From the NCBI RefSeq assembly GCF_958979055.1, contig NC_084887.1:22565044-22629043 (forward strand): a stretch of DNA of 64,000 nt. The letters run 5' to 3'. Position numbers and translations under genes: made by a program. The DNA comes from Alnus glutinosa (Eukaryota > Streptophyta > Magnoliopsida > Fagales > Betulaceae). Position 1 is the first letter of the stretch. The number at the start of each line of letters is the position of its first letter. The notes under the pieces are model-generated. The model saw only the letters and a list, made by a program, of their open reading frames with translations, was not told the origin of the DNA and did no database searches. This document shows, in pieces, positions 1 through 12,120 of this stretch.

Positions 1-184
1 GTAACATCATGTACATCAATAGATGCATGGATTTTAAATTTTGATATATATCCCCACCTCTTAGTGAGTATACAATTGAATGATTTTATTTGGTGATTCC
101 TGATTATTTTAGATTCTTCTTGTGTTTTTAGATGTATTTGAGTACTTGTGTTTTTAGATGTATTTGATCATTTGAGTACTTATA

Positions 185-764
185 GTTACATGCGGTCGGA
201 TATTAATCGCCCGTATCTGTTATCTGCACATTTGGATGCGGATAACAAAAACAACTATCTAAAAGTGCAGATACGGATAACGGTTTAAGATATGCAAATG
301 CGGTTATTATCCGCATCTGCATACCATTTATATATATATATTCCACTTATGAATGTGTAATATTTAGACAATTTATATTTTTCATATTATGAATTTGTAG
401 TATTATTTGTTTTATGTTAGATTTGTAATTTATGTTTTTTTATGTTTGCTAGCTTGATTGTTATGCTTATTGAATTATGGATTAAAAAACATAAGAGTGT
501 TTCTTGTGAGCATTGATTAATTACCATGAATATTTTGAGGTTGCATCTTTCATCAATTTTCTTCTCGGTTCTACATATTTTGGTTGTTGCATTATATTTT
601 CAAAGCAAGGCCAAAAGACTACAAATCGGTCAAAATTATTTTTAAAAGCTTTTAAAATATGCTCATTACCTATTTACGGAAAGCGGACAATAACTGCATG
701 GATGCTGATAGTAAAAAATGATACGGATGCGGATATCTAAAAGTGATATCTGCATGTACACCCC
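185..764. mobile_element. Non-autonomous hAT-type element
   Basis: An 8-bp direct repeat TACTTATA lies at 177-184 and 765-772, exactly bracketing this segment. The ends are imperfect inverted repeats: GTTACATGCGG...GATAT on the left; reverse complement GGGGTGTACATGCAGATAT on the right. Subterminal DNA is full of short inverted motifs of the type gcggataac / gttatccgc. No transposase is encoded. It lies upstream of the visible remorin exons, probably in an intron. Related elements lie at 15027, 53428, 57389 and 60067. Confidence 0.75.
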
Positions 765-796
765 TACTTATACTAAATTTGGAGAGAGCTGCAAGA

Positions 797-798
<2 letters not shown>

Positions 799-846
<48 letters not shown>
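799..846 (+). repeat. A-tract
   Basis: Run of about 48 adenines. Both strands read through it as long lysine or phenylalanine runs; no gene is implied. It may be the poly(A) tail of an old retroposed sequence, but no TSD was found. Confidence 0.8.
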
Positions 847-848
<2 letters not shown>

Positions 849-1189
849 TTATCAATAACAAAAGCAAAAACAAAACAAACTTCCCTGGCAACAAAAAGAA
901 GAATTCTTGTGGAATCCAGAAAAAAGTAAAATAATAAAATAAACACCTCCAGCATCTCCACAAAACCTTTTTGTTTCTAAGTTTTTCTTTATAGCATAGG
1001 CTAAATAAATGGAGAATTGCATCCAATGTAAAGAATTTGATCCCCCTAGTCAGTGGTAGTATATATATTTAAGGTATTTTTTTTTTTTTTTTTTAATTTT
1101 ATTAATGATTCCAACCCTCTAAAATTGAATTCCTATTTCTCTCGTTATTTATAAGTTACATATTTTTCTAAAACAAATGATGTTCCCAG

Positions 1190-2079
1190 AGGGTCCTGAG
1201 CATGCTGAAGAGAAAAGTACTGAGGGTTCTGTCAACCGAGGTAATGTCAGATCTTAGTGTTTCTTTCCTTCAATTCACCATGTAATTTATCATTAGAATA
1301 AATAATTAATTCATAGTTTCTTCAGATGCTGTGCTTGCAAGAGTTGCAACAGAGAAGAGGATTTCACTAGTCAGGGCATGGGAAGAAAGTGAGAAGTCCA
1401 AAGCAGAGAACAAGTAAGAGCTTTCTTCAACCCATATGAAGGTGTCCTATCTCTATTTATTGCCTCATTAATGATGAGTTTCTGTTTTGGTGAGAAGAAA
1501 AAAAAAAACTTTCTATGATTTCCATTATGTTGGGGCTAGCCCAATCTGTCTAGATGTGCATTTTGCATGGATCCAAAGTTTACCCGAATGGAGTGGGGGC
1601 ACATAGTGCCCTTGCCTTTGAGGGTTCCTCGTCATAAGCTGGAAACAAGGTGAAACCAATGAGATAGCTAACCATAGAAATGAAATCTTTTTATTAGGGC
1701 CCATAAAAAGCTGTCTGCCATTGGAGCGTGGGAGAACTGCAAGAAAGCTTCTATAGAGGCAGAGTTGAAAAAGATTGAGGTACGAATCCATTATTCATTC
1801 TGTCAAAGATCCCTAGGTATATATTGATGTTTAGCTGGAGTAGTATACTGTTGTGATATTCAACTTGTATGTGAGCAGGAAAAATTGGAGAGGCAGAAGG
1901 CTGAATATGTGGAGAAACTGAAAAACAAAGTAGCTCTGATCCATAAGGAAGCAGAAGAAAAGAGGGCACTGATTGAAGCTAAACGTGGGGAAGATGTTCT
2001 CAAGGCGGAGGAAATGGCTGCAAAATACCGTGCCACTGGAACTGGTCCAAAGAAGTTTCTTGGTTTTTTTAAGGGCTAA
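1190..2079 (+). CDS. Remorin, C-terminal exons (5' end not in window)
   Basis: Remorins are plant-specific proteins of the plasma-membrane inner leaflet; their C-terminal coiled coil drives oligomerisation and nanodomain binding. Four exons join in frame with GT-AG borders: 1190-1240, 1326-1413, 1698-1779 and 1879-2079 (TAA). They encode about 140 residues, including the motifs DAVLARVATEKR, SLVRAWEESEKSKAENK, KKLSAIGAWENCKK and, at the end, AAKYRATGTGPKKFLGFF. This is the whole conserved remorin_C region and its membrane-anchor tail, close to the family consensus. The first exon shown follows an acceptor (cccag) in phase 1, so a proline-rich N-terminal exon should lie upstream. No such exon is visible in 1-1180, which holds a hAT element and an A-tract. 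An ATG pair at 1177-1182 is in frame and could start a short form, but I think this is chance. Probably functional. Confidence 0.9.
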
Positions 2080-3778
2080 AAGCCACAGGTCTGCTTGAAA
2101 TATGTTTGAATTGTTTGTAGTTATTCTTCGCTTGGAGTTCATTTGTTAATTTATATTTGTTGTTTGTGTATATGGCTGTAGAACGGTCGTTTGCATTGTT
2201 GTTTGTTGCATTGAGAGCTATTTTGTGTGTGTATATATATACATACATACATATAACATTTGAAGAAAAGCTAATTTCAGTTTGCCAAAACACACACATA
2301 TATATATATATTGTATTGTGGAATCATGCATGGTGTAAGATTAGATCACGACTACTGAGTAACAAAAGCTTTGAAAAAAATGGAGTCCATAAGGCTTTTT
2401 ATACATCCAAACCTGTATATACAGAGGATGGAGGAAATTACATGGCCTGAAAGTTAAGGGTCATCCAACTCTGTTGCCTTGTCGAGCTCCTTTCGGATAG
2501 AAGAGACTACAATAACTCTTTTTAGATAGGAAAAACCACTAGTGTTTGATTAAAATTCTCTGTGAGGATCCTTTATTGATCGATAGTACTTAAATAAGCA
2601 AAGTTCATGCAATTCTAATGCAACTCTGATCCCAACCCAACTAATACATCTAAATTCATAAGAGATAAGAGTCCTAAACGAAATACCTATTAAGAGAGTA
2701 AATGATCTTTAAATAGACTACAATACGAGAACCCCTAAGTTGATAAGGTTTCCAATATTAAAATTAGCTTTTATCCTAATCCTAATACTAATTGTTGAAA
2801 GTCTATTCTAACTCAACTACTAAACTTTTCTCACCCTAATCTTATCCCTAGCCGAATGATGTGCCCTCAAAATTATAAAAAAAAAATGTTTGGTTTCTCT
2901 TATACATCTCTTGTTCATCTCTGTACAAAAGATGTGTAAATTCATCATTAAATCTATCGGACACATGTGAGTTCCACAATTTTGATGCCATTGAATCTAT
3001 TGAACTCGTGAGTTTCAAAGATTCAAGGATGAATTTACAAAAGAGATATGTAAGAAAATGATACCAAACACATCCCAAATTTATAATATATAAACACAAG
3101 TAAAACATATTTGACGTTAAAAAATATGAGAAATAATACACATACGTTCCTTACATATCTCCATACAACCAAATTTCAAATCTACCATTAAATTTGTCGG
3201 ACCAAATGTAAGTTCCATAAATCCAACGGTGAATTTAAAAATAAAGTGTCTAGGAGATGTATTTATATCATTTCTAAAAAAAGTATACCTACCCTCCTCG
3301 ACATCATAAATTGCCTTTGGTTTAAGAACTAATCAAAAGGAATGTTTTTTTTAGTCCGGTCCCTGTTGGTCCCAAAACTAATCCATCTTTTGGTTCTATT
3401 TTCCACTTGTATCCTGTTCCCTTCTTGTTTGCTCTATTTCATCCATAAATCTAGCAACAATTTCCACACAAATGCATATATATATATATATATATATATG
3501 AACGAACCTAGAAAGACAACTTAATAGATATTAAATATTCTCCAAGCAAAGCATCTCCGACATAGCACCACTTAATATCTATTAAATATTCTAGCCTGTT
3601 CTTCCCTGTAGACTGATATGATCATTAGGAAAATCATATCAGAAAATCATGAGCTATCTGTGTGAAAATTAGGAAACCAACTACACTAAAAGAAGACATA
3701 TATGTGGTGCCAATCTATCTATCTATTACCTAAAACACTACTGCTCTTCCCATGGTAACCACACCCGTGGGAAATTGT
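2080..3778. other. Intergenic, between remorin and MYB
   Basis: Remorin 3' region, then AT-rich DNA with short (TA)n and (CA/TA)n runs near 2230-2310 and 3476-3500, and the foldback element at 2880-3075. No coding sequence is recognised. Confidence 0.6.
2880..3075. repeat. Foldback (MITE-like) inverted repeat
   Basis: The left arm begins near aaatgtttggtttctctta and the right arm ends near gataccaaacacatccc. The two pair over roughly 90 bp with mismatches. A related half copy follows at about 3130-3260. No TSD was resolved. Confidence 0.45.
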
Positions 3779-6089
3779 CTATCCTTGAAAGGCCTCATCA
3801 TCACCATCTGGGAAATCTAGCAGCAGCTCTAATGCTGCATCAGAAGAGTCAATGAGATCATAAGAGGTGAGAGAATCTGAGCTGGCCATCATTTCGTCTA
3901 CGCTTGGTCTATAGCTGTCTTCTTGTTGTGGAGTTATGTTGGCAAAGGCGCTGGCTGTGGTGTTTTTTGCTTGTACTGTGATATCTGAACCTGCAGAACC
4001 ACATTTGGTTGGCGAGGATTTTTGAGAGACAGGGCTTTGACAAACTCCACCATCTTCTCCTTTGATATTCTGAAATGATTCTCCAATTTCAGAATTCCAT
4101 AGACGGAGGAAGTAATCACAGTCAGTCTTTCTTATTGATGATGAGTTGAGCAGTAATGACTCCATTGACAAGCGAGCCTCAGCCTCAACTCTGGCACTCT
4201 CCCACTGTATCATGTGGCGGGTGGAAGGGGATTCAGATTTGACATTGATTGGCTCAGCTTTGGAGGAGAGCTTGAGCACCAATGGGCTATGGACTGAGCA
4301 AAGGAGTCGCTTCTTTAAATGAGTGTTCCAATAGTTCTTAATCTCATTGTCCGTTCTTCCCTGCAATTTTGATGCTATGGCAGCCCACCTACAGCCAAAA
4401 CAACCACAAGGTCGAGATCATGAATCCATGGATACAAGTTTCAGAACAAAACAAACAAAAGACATCCAAAGGCTTGATTGTATATGCGATTTCAAAACCG
4501 TGCCAAAAAAAAAAACGATTTTCAAAAACACAGTTAAGTTGTAGTTTGGCATTTGAAATCATTACCTAATCCACCTTTATGTACAAGTTAAGAGCTAGTA
4601 AACATGGTGGTTGATGAATCAACATAACATCACTGAAGAATCAACATATAAAGGGAGATTACTCGTGCTTGAGGCTCTAAGGCCTAGAAGATTGGGGAGC
4701 AATTTAACAATATTTTACAAATAGTGTTGTCTTACCTGTTACCAAGCATGCCGTGAAGCTGAATTATGGAATCCTCTTCCTCAGGAGAAAAAGGACCGCG
4801 TTTGATGTCGGGGCGAAGATAGTTTATCCACCTAAGCCGACAACTCTTTCCACATCGAAGGAGACCTACACAAAGTCATTCGTTCTTTACCTCAAATTCT
4901 GATGATAAAGGATTAACAAAAGATTATTTGTAGGGTTAAGCAGCATCGCAAGCACATAAGCATAATCTACTTTACTGTCTAAGTTTAATTAAATGATTAA
5001 ATTTTGTTTAAACTTTTGGATTAAGTGATACTATAATTTTTAAGTTCGAACTTTGTATTTGTCATTCGTTTTTTATTTCAATTAAATATTTTACGTGTTA
5101 AGTCTCACTTATAAAAGAGGAATTATAACTGCCACATTTTGTTCTTAAAGAAGCACCCAAAAATCTGATTGTGGCCATAAAATATGCAATTATATATGAT
5201 AAATGCTAAAACTCATTTTAGTGTCTTTATGGGGTCCTTATATGCTAAAATGACACCCTGTTTTAAATAAATAATAATAATAAAAACTACAACTTGATTT
5301 CTCTTTAATAAAAACAAGATGACATATCGGCATAGAAGGACAAAAAAATAAATAAATTAAAAGAACCTCTAACATTTCACATTGAGGAGTAATCACTTCA
5401 CATCTATAGACGCATAGAGTAAGATCCATGAGATGAGACCTTGTCTACATATGTGCACAACTATTGTGCGAGGCATTTCTCTTTTGTCATTATATGCATA
5501 CAAATATAAAACGAATGAAAAAGTCATGAATCATCTCAAACGTGTCAAAATGGCAGGATTTTCAACCGCATGCCAGTCAACCAAAACAGTAATAAAATAA
5601 TAAACAATAAATCAATTGGAAAATATCTATCTTTCTCTCTCTCTAAATTGAAAAAAATATAAAAAAAATAAAAGAAATAAAAAAAGAAGAAGAAGAAGAA
5701 GAACGCTTTCACCCTTTACCCAACAAAATATGGCTTCAAAAAGTAACCTCCCTCAAATCACAGCATCAAAAGTTAAATGTTTGTACAAGCACATTGAAGC
5801 ATCATATTAACAAACGCACAAACTGCATATGCAGGGAAGCCATTGACAAATCAGAAATTGGATATGAAGTAGTTTCCTGAATGAAAAAGAGCAAGCTTTT
5901 ACTTCCAAAAGCAAAATAGGCTGTCATTTCAAAAGATAACAAAACAATACAAATACCAGCATGCTTGGGGAGGGTACGCCAGCTACCATGGCCATGCTGC
6001 TTGATGTACTGAACCAAGAGCTGGTCCTCTTCCGGACTCCATGGCCCTCTTTTCACTCCATCCTTGTCACAACATGGTGCCCTTCCCAT
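3779..6089 (-). CDS. R2R3-MYB transcription factor, MYB17/MIXTA-like
   Basis: DNA-binding transcription factor, nuclear. Exons on the minus strand are 6089-5957, 4865-4736 and 4388-3779 (290 residues), all with GT-AG borders and the standard R2R3-MYB intron positions. The start [20 protein letters not shown] is the family N-terminus; an in-frame ATG 30 bases upstream (6119) is less likely. R2 tryptophans are at about W17, W37 and W57; R3 has F70, W89 and W108. The usual [13 protein letters not shown] motif reads [13 protein letters not shown]. The C-terminal half holds [16 protein letters not shown], the motif seen in MIXTA (subgroup 9) and MYB17 relatives, then [14 protein letters not shown] and an acidic tail. 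Relatives control epidermal cell shape, cuticle or early flower development; which role applies here is not shown. Introns are 1,091 and 347 bp. Confidence 0.88.
4975..5120 (+). repeat. Dispersed repeat copy in MYB intron 1
   Basis: Contains ttaattaaatgattaaatt, then agttcgaactttg and caattaaatattttacgtgtt. The same order recurs at about 57000-57180, so this is an interspersed repeat family. A box-B-like GTTCGAAC core hints at tRNA ancestry, but no box A or tail was verified. Confidence 0.4.
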
Positions 6090-6119
6090 CTTCACCAGCG
6101 TCCGGCCAGCTACCTTCAT

Positions 6120-7538
6120 TCATTCACATTTCACACACTAACTGACCCACTTCGCCGACTTTAATAAACTCCAAGCTAGACCACCTCTTTATGCTACTCC
6201 TATGTATGTTAGACAGTGAGAGAGAATCAAAGCGATGGGATTTCTCAATGGAATCCTACGGCTATTAATGCTCATCAAATCTGTTCTTTTATGTACGTGT
6301 TGGACGATCGGGCGGCTTCTGGACCCAGGCCTGCATTTATTTTGTACTTTCCAAGAGACTGCCAAGTTGAAAATGAATTTTTAAAGAAAAGGAAAATTTA
6401 TTATCAGAAGCAAAAGGACGCACAAAGTCCCAGAGAGTGCTTCTAGAGGAAAACAGCTTTAAATTTATTGAGACGAAGATAATTGCGTTTGGATAAGGAG
6501 AAGGAGAGTGATTGAGGGAGTGTCATTAACTTAATTAATTATTGAGTACCAATAATTCTTCTCTCACAATAATGCTCCCCCCATTCAATCTGAAATTATT
6601 CCTATTTTTTTGGGTTTTGGACCCTCTTAAAATTTAAAAAATTCTTTTAATTAAATTAAAGTTTTTCTTTTCTCCCTACACACACGTTTGAAGGTCATTC
6701 CTCATGTACTTCAAAAGAAAGGGCAATGCTAAGAATGACCTGAGTCGCATAAAATCCTAACAAGTGACGGACAAGTTTGACTGAATTGTATAATTTTGGA
6801 GGTAGGTGGGAAACTGGGATTGTTTGGAGGAATGATACTTTGTCAACGTGGCAAAAAAATCACCTCAGTTACGTCTGACCACCAGTAATTGAAGTGCTTA
6901 TAGAGGAGAGGGAGCCGAGAGGGATACGAATGAGTCAGACAATTGTCAACGTGGCGCCAGCTCCGGAGTTTTGTGGTCGTTGAAAGCGATTTTTCTTGGC
7001 GGAAATGCCCAGAAGGATTGGCTGTAATTACGATTGCGTATTTTGTTTTGTTTTGTTTTTTTTTTTGTTTTTATCGACTGACTTTGTCGGCGACCTGTCT
7101 GTCTCAGTTAGCATATTAGCCTCGTAAGCTTTTATTGAAATATTGAATAGTACTAGTTGTACCCATTTGTTCTTTATGATAGGGTCTCAATAACCCACGA
7201 AGAGTTATTGCTTTCACAGCCAATTAAACCAATTCATTGAAGATACTGCTTTTTTTTTTTTTTTTTTTTTTTTTGGTGTATGTTGTTTTAGAAATGTTAG
7301 AGCATCTTCTGATATTCTCTTAATATTCTCTTGAAATGGTATAGATATAATTGAAAAATTACATCTATGTCCTTTTGGATGGCATAGTTATAATTTTTTA
7401 ATTAAAAACATTACATTTATGCCGTTCCAAGAAAACACCAGGAGAACACAAGAAGATGTTCTAGCATTCCTCACGTTCTTTTCTATGGCATTGACGACAT
7501 TCCACTTGGACGCAATTGATGGGTAGGAGATGAATTCT
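6120..7538. other. Upstream region of the MYB17-like gene
   Basis: MYB gene 5' flank, then unassigned DNA with a T-tract (about 7250-7275). No gene is recognised. Individual promoter elements were not resolved. Confidence 0.5.
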
Positions 7539-9870
7539 TTGTTAGATTATATGTTTTCGCAAACTTGGCTCCATGCAAGTCCAAGTTGGTCTCTCTCATT
7601 ATATGTGTATCTTTTGCTTGCCACTATATATATATATAACCCTAGTACAATTTTTTATTGTGATTTAATAGACAATTCTATTCTCAACATGGTATAAGAT
7701 CATTTATTCTGAATCACATTTTCCACCTTTATTCAGCATTCTCTTCGGAGCCACAAGTCTTTTCGACGATTCTAGTAGCTCTGTCTTCTTCAGATCTCCC
7801 TCTTTCAGGCATCGTTTCGATTCAGTGACTATACCAATCAAAGGTTCTGCCGCTCCAAACATGCACCGCCACAATCGATCCATTGATCAATCGGTGGCTG
7901 CATCGATCAAAAGCTATGACGCTAACCATTCCAGCACCTCCGAGATCATCTCCATCAAAATCGCCATGCGTCGCCCAAACTTCTTACTGCTCTAGCCATG
8001 CTCTCACGCACTGCTGCCTCTCATCACATGCTGACACATTTTTTGAACACGGTGTGTGTCACATGTCATTCACACATCTTGCCACGACAGCCCTAGCGCT
8101 AGGTCAGCATCCCCATAACAATAACATATGATGCAGTGCCACGTCACCTGACGCGACATCTATCTCGTCAGCAGTTCAGTCAAAGTTGACCACTGATTTT
8201 GACTATTGGCCAAAGTTGATTGTTGACCATTGATTTTGACTTTGACCGTTGACGAGATAATATCACCCCTTACGAGAGGTTATATGGCTCCATTCTCACT
8301 TATTACCACTTTCGTGTCTTCGGATCTACTTGTTTCATTTTACTTCAACTGCATGAGTGCACTAGACTCAAGTCTCGTTCTCGGTTATGTTGCTTTCTTT
8401 GGTATGGGGTTGAACAAAAGGGCTACCGGTGTTATGATCATGAGTCACACTGTGTTTGATTCTCTCATCATGCAGTCAGTCTTCTAAGAGAATCAGTTAT
8501 TCCATGAAGTCGGCAAATTTCGCATGCTATCTTTTTCCTCATTTTAACACGTTCCACAAAACTCCTATCACCTTTCCCCCATCTAGTGATATCTTCTCAG
8601 AGCCGTCCTCACTCAAACAACACTCATTTGATGCTCTCGACACCGCTTAACCCCTACATTTGCTTAATCCGAGGATCCTGGCAACACTCCACTCCCTGAC
8701 CTTCGCCAATCGACCTGGGTAAGATCTCTCTTGTCCTATCTCTGTGATTTTCATTGATTTTATGCCGTAGTTGTTTGCATAAACCTCACTCCTATCATGA
8801 GGCTTCCACTTACCCTATTTGGTTAGTTACAATGAAAAATGAACTTGATGCATTATGCAAGAACCATACATAGGATTTGGTTGACTTGCTTCCAGGAAAC
8901 TATGTTGTAGGGTGTAAGTGAGTCTACAAAATAAGACTTGCTCGAATGGTACTTTTAATAGGTACAAGGCTTGACTTGTGGCTAAAGGATTTACCCAGGA
9001 GTATGATGTGGATTATGAAGAGACCATTGCTTTTATTGCTCACCTCTCTTCTGCTTATGCTCTTCTAATTGTTGTTGCCTCTCGCTATTGGTCTCTTTTT
9101 TAAATAGATGTAAAAAATGCATTCCTTAATAGTGATATGAGCGAAGAATTCTGTATAAGGCCACCTCCTGGACTTTCTCATCATCCAAACAAGGTTTATT
9201 GCTTCCGTCGAGATCTATATGGACTTAGCAAGCTCCTAGAGGTTGGTTTGCTAATTTTAGCACTAGTGTCTTTAGTCTTGGATACTCCATCAACTCCTAT
9301 TACTTAGCCTTGTTTCTTCGTCCCACAGACCAAGACACCATTCTTCTGTTGTATGTTGACGACATGATTTTCACTAGAAATGACCTAATTGGTAATCAAG
9401 AACTAAAACGGTTCTCAGTCAGCATTTTCAGATAAATAATCTTTGCATTCTTAGCTACTTTCTTGGTCTTCATATTTCGTCTTCTTGTGATGGTTATTAT
9501 TTGACACAAGCCAAGTACACCTCTTATATACTTTTGCGGGCCAATCTCATAGACAATAAGATTGTCGACACACCGATTCAACTTAATGCTCACCTCAATC
9601 CTCGAGATGGTGAACCTATTTGTGATCTTACTTTGTATTAATATTTGGTTGGCATTCTTGTCTATCTTACAGTCGCTCAGCCTGATATCTCATATGATGT
9701 CCATCAAGTTAGTTCATGATTGCTCCATGCTTCACTTATTTTTTTGTCATGCTTTCCATTCTTCGCTGCTTAAAGGGGACATTGTTTCATGGTCTATACT
9801 TCTCCTCTCAATCCTCTCTTCAAATGCTTGCTTATACTGATGCCGATTGGGCAATTGATCCTACAGAGTG
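7539..9870 (+). mobile_element. Ty1/copia retrotransposon relic A
   Basis: A putative LTR end (ctcaaca, about 7688) is followed by tggtataagatca at 7689, close to the copia primer-binding site TGGTATCAGAGC. The leader follows, then the integrase C-terminus at about 8265-8460 (broken HFRVFGSTCF and KGYRCYDHES motifs). Reverse transcriptase follows at about 8890-9400 in several frames, with DVKNAFLNSDMSEEF and LLYVDDMIF, then RNase H at about 9440-9870. Gag, protease and most of integrase are deleted; frameshifts and stops are frequent. Dead. The LTR start at 7539 (tgttag) is a guess. Confidence 0.75.
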
Positions 9871-9879
9871 CCACTACTA

Positions 9880-11155
9880 TTGGGTTTTGATCAAGTTGAT
9901 GAACTGGATTGTACTAAGACCTTTAATTAGTCCTGTCATTAAACCAGCAACCGTTAGACTCATTCTTGTTGTGGCAGTGCTTTATAATTGGCCCATTTGC
10001 CAATTAGATGTCTCTAACGCATTCCTCCATGGCATTTGGAAGATGAAGTTTTTATGGAACAACCTACGGGTTTTGAAGATCATATTCATCCTGAATTTGT
10101 CTACAAACTACACAAGTCTCTCTATGGCTTGAAACAAGCTCCTCGAGCTTAGTTCCTTCGCCTATCTCAAGCTCTATTGGATCTTGGGTTTACCGGGTCC
10201 ACTGTTGATATATCATTGTTCTCTTTGCATCGCAAATCTGTGAGTATTTTTGTCTTGGTTTATGTCGATGATAACATTGTTACCACTAATACTTCTGATG
10301 TTGTCCATGCCCTTATTTCCCAACTCAAACTTGAGTTTGCATGCATTAAAAGATCTTGGTGATCTCTCATTCTTCTTGGGGATTCAAGCAACCCGTGACT
10401 CTAATGGGCTTCATCTTCATCAAGGAAAATATGTTACATATTTGTTACGTCAAAGTGATCCTCTCTTAGATCCCACCAAATATCGCCATATTGTGGGTGC
10501 TCTTCAATATTGTATGTTGACTCGCCCTGATATTGTGTACAGTGTTAACCAGTTATGTCAGTTTCTCCACTCGCCCACTTCAGTGTATATGACGGCAGCA
10601 AAGTGTGCCCTACGTTATCTTAAAGGAACATTGCATTATGGCTTGTATTATACGCCGAGTTCGTTGAAATTAAATGTATTTAGTGATTTTGATTGGGCTG
10701 GGAGTCCTGATGACAAAAAATCCACAACTGGTTATGCGATCTACTTATGTCCCTGTTTGATCTCTTGGGCTGCCAAGAAGCAACCTATTGTTGCTTGGTC
10801 AAGCATGTAAGCTGAATATCGTGCTATTGGCTCTCACTGTTGCTGAGCTATATTGGAGTAGGATGCTTCTTAAGGAAATTCATATTTCCATCTTCTTAGC
10901 TCCTTGCCTGAGGGTGGATCATATTGGAGCTCTTTCTTTGTCATATAATCCAGTCTTCCATTCTCGTACCAAACATATTACGGTTGACTATTACTTTATT
11001 CGTGGGAAAGTGTTTAACAAGGATTTGGTCACTCACTATATCTCCACCATGGACCAGCCTACTGACATCTTTACAAAAGGTCTCACATCTGCTCATTTTT
11101 TGTTGTTAAGAGACAAGCTCAAGGTTCGTTCTCTCCCCATCAGCTTGCGGGGGGA
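9880..11155 (+). mobile_element. Ty1/copia relic B, 3' half of pol
   Basis: A second reverse-transcriptase/RNase H segment starts just after relic A's RNase H breaks off. It shows [11 protein letters not shown] (about 10000), FMSMITLL in a shifted YVDD region, DLGDLSFFLGIQATRDSNG, VNQLCQFLHSPT and the RNase H motif WAGSPDDKKSTTGYAIY. It ends in DIFTKGLTSAHF and the polypurine tract gcggggggatg at about 11147. Frames shift at least three times. It is a non-functional copy lacking gag to integrase. Confidence 0.8.
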
Positions 11156-11444
11156 TGTTAACCGTACCATAATCATCCACTAACCTCACTTAGTGCAGTC
11201 ACGTCATCACCAAAGAATGTGGAAGATCAGTTGCAACCACTTGAAGTTCAAATATCACACAAAAGAGATAAACACAATACAGCAAGATAGTTGGAAGGAA
11301 TTAACAACGGATTATTATCAAGCTTTTGAATTTTAAATTATAGTAGATCTTGCTAACAACTTTTCGTGTATAGTTTCAAATTCAAATTCATTTCTTATCT
11401 GTAATTCTTTATAAATTGACAATCAATACAACTATCTGGTAACA
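11156..11444 (+). repeat. 3' LTR of copia relic B
   Basis: Starts TGTTAACC directly after the polypurine tract and ends TGGTAACA, giving the TG...CA inverted ends TGTTA/TAACA, 289 bp. A TATA-like ttctttataaattg lies near the end. No matching 5' LTR was found; the LTR end at about 7688 differs, supporting two separate copia elements. Confidence 0.65.
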
Positions 11445-12120
11445 TAACCAGAGATTCAAGTTTCATTTCTAACTGAAAGACCATGCCTAAAAACAAGCTA
11501 AAGCATAAAAGCTTGTTTAGGGATAGCTAGACCATACCAAATCAAACTCCACCATTCAGCTTTAGGTTCTTCCTCCGATCCTAATGTCTCCCCAAGTAGC
11601 TTTACAGGAATATTTCAAATTCTTTGAAGTCACCCACAAGGCTTGATTATCATCATTAATTTGTACATTAGGAAATTGGCTATGAACATGCACAAGAGCC
11701 TCAGACTGAGAAGGACCTCAATTCCACCTTTTGTCTTGCAAAACTGAAGCTAATTTAACTTCAAGAAATCTGCCAACACCATACACCATCCTAAAACCAA
11801 ACTTATCCACCAAAACCCCACTCAGATGCCACCAATCCAACCAAAGAAAAGTGGAAGAACCATCCCCCGGCCACCTTAAACGTTTGGCAACATCCCTACA
11901 CTTTTAAAATCTTTTGCCAACACCAAGAACAATTTTGGGGAATCTTAAGCCTCCAAAAGCATTTCCCCTTCACCAAATTATCCCTCACCCAAGCTACCCA
12001 CAATGAATTTATTTTGCACACTTAAGGAATAACTTCATCTCCAAGTTGTCACTTATTCCTTTCCCCCTTTGCCCTATAAAGTCATTATTTCAGAAGATCT
12101 AATTCCTAATCTCTTAGGAA
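11445..12120. other. Upstream region of the SEC22-like gene
   Basis: No coding sequence recognised. The last 200 bp before 12121 should hold the promoter and 5' UTR of the SNARE gene; no element can be assigned firmly. Confidence 0.45.

Noticed and set aside
670..1026. Long ORFs through the A-tract on both strands
   Set aside because: Poly-Lys/poly-Phe reading of a homopolymer; no conserved motif.
6090..6119. Upstream in-frame ATG giving [10 protein letters not shown] before the MYB17-like start
   Set aside because: R2R3-MYBs of this group begin MGR; the extension is probably 5' UTR.
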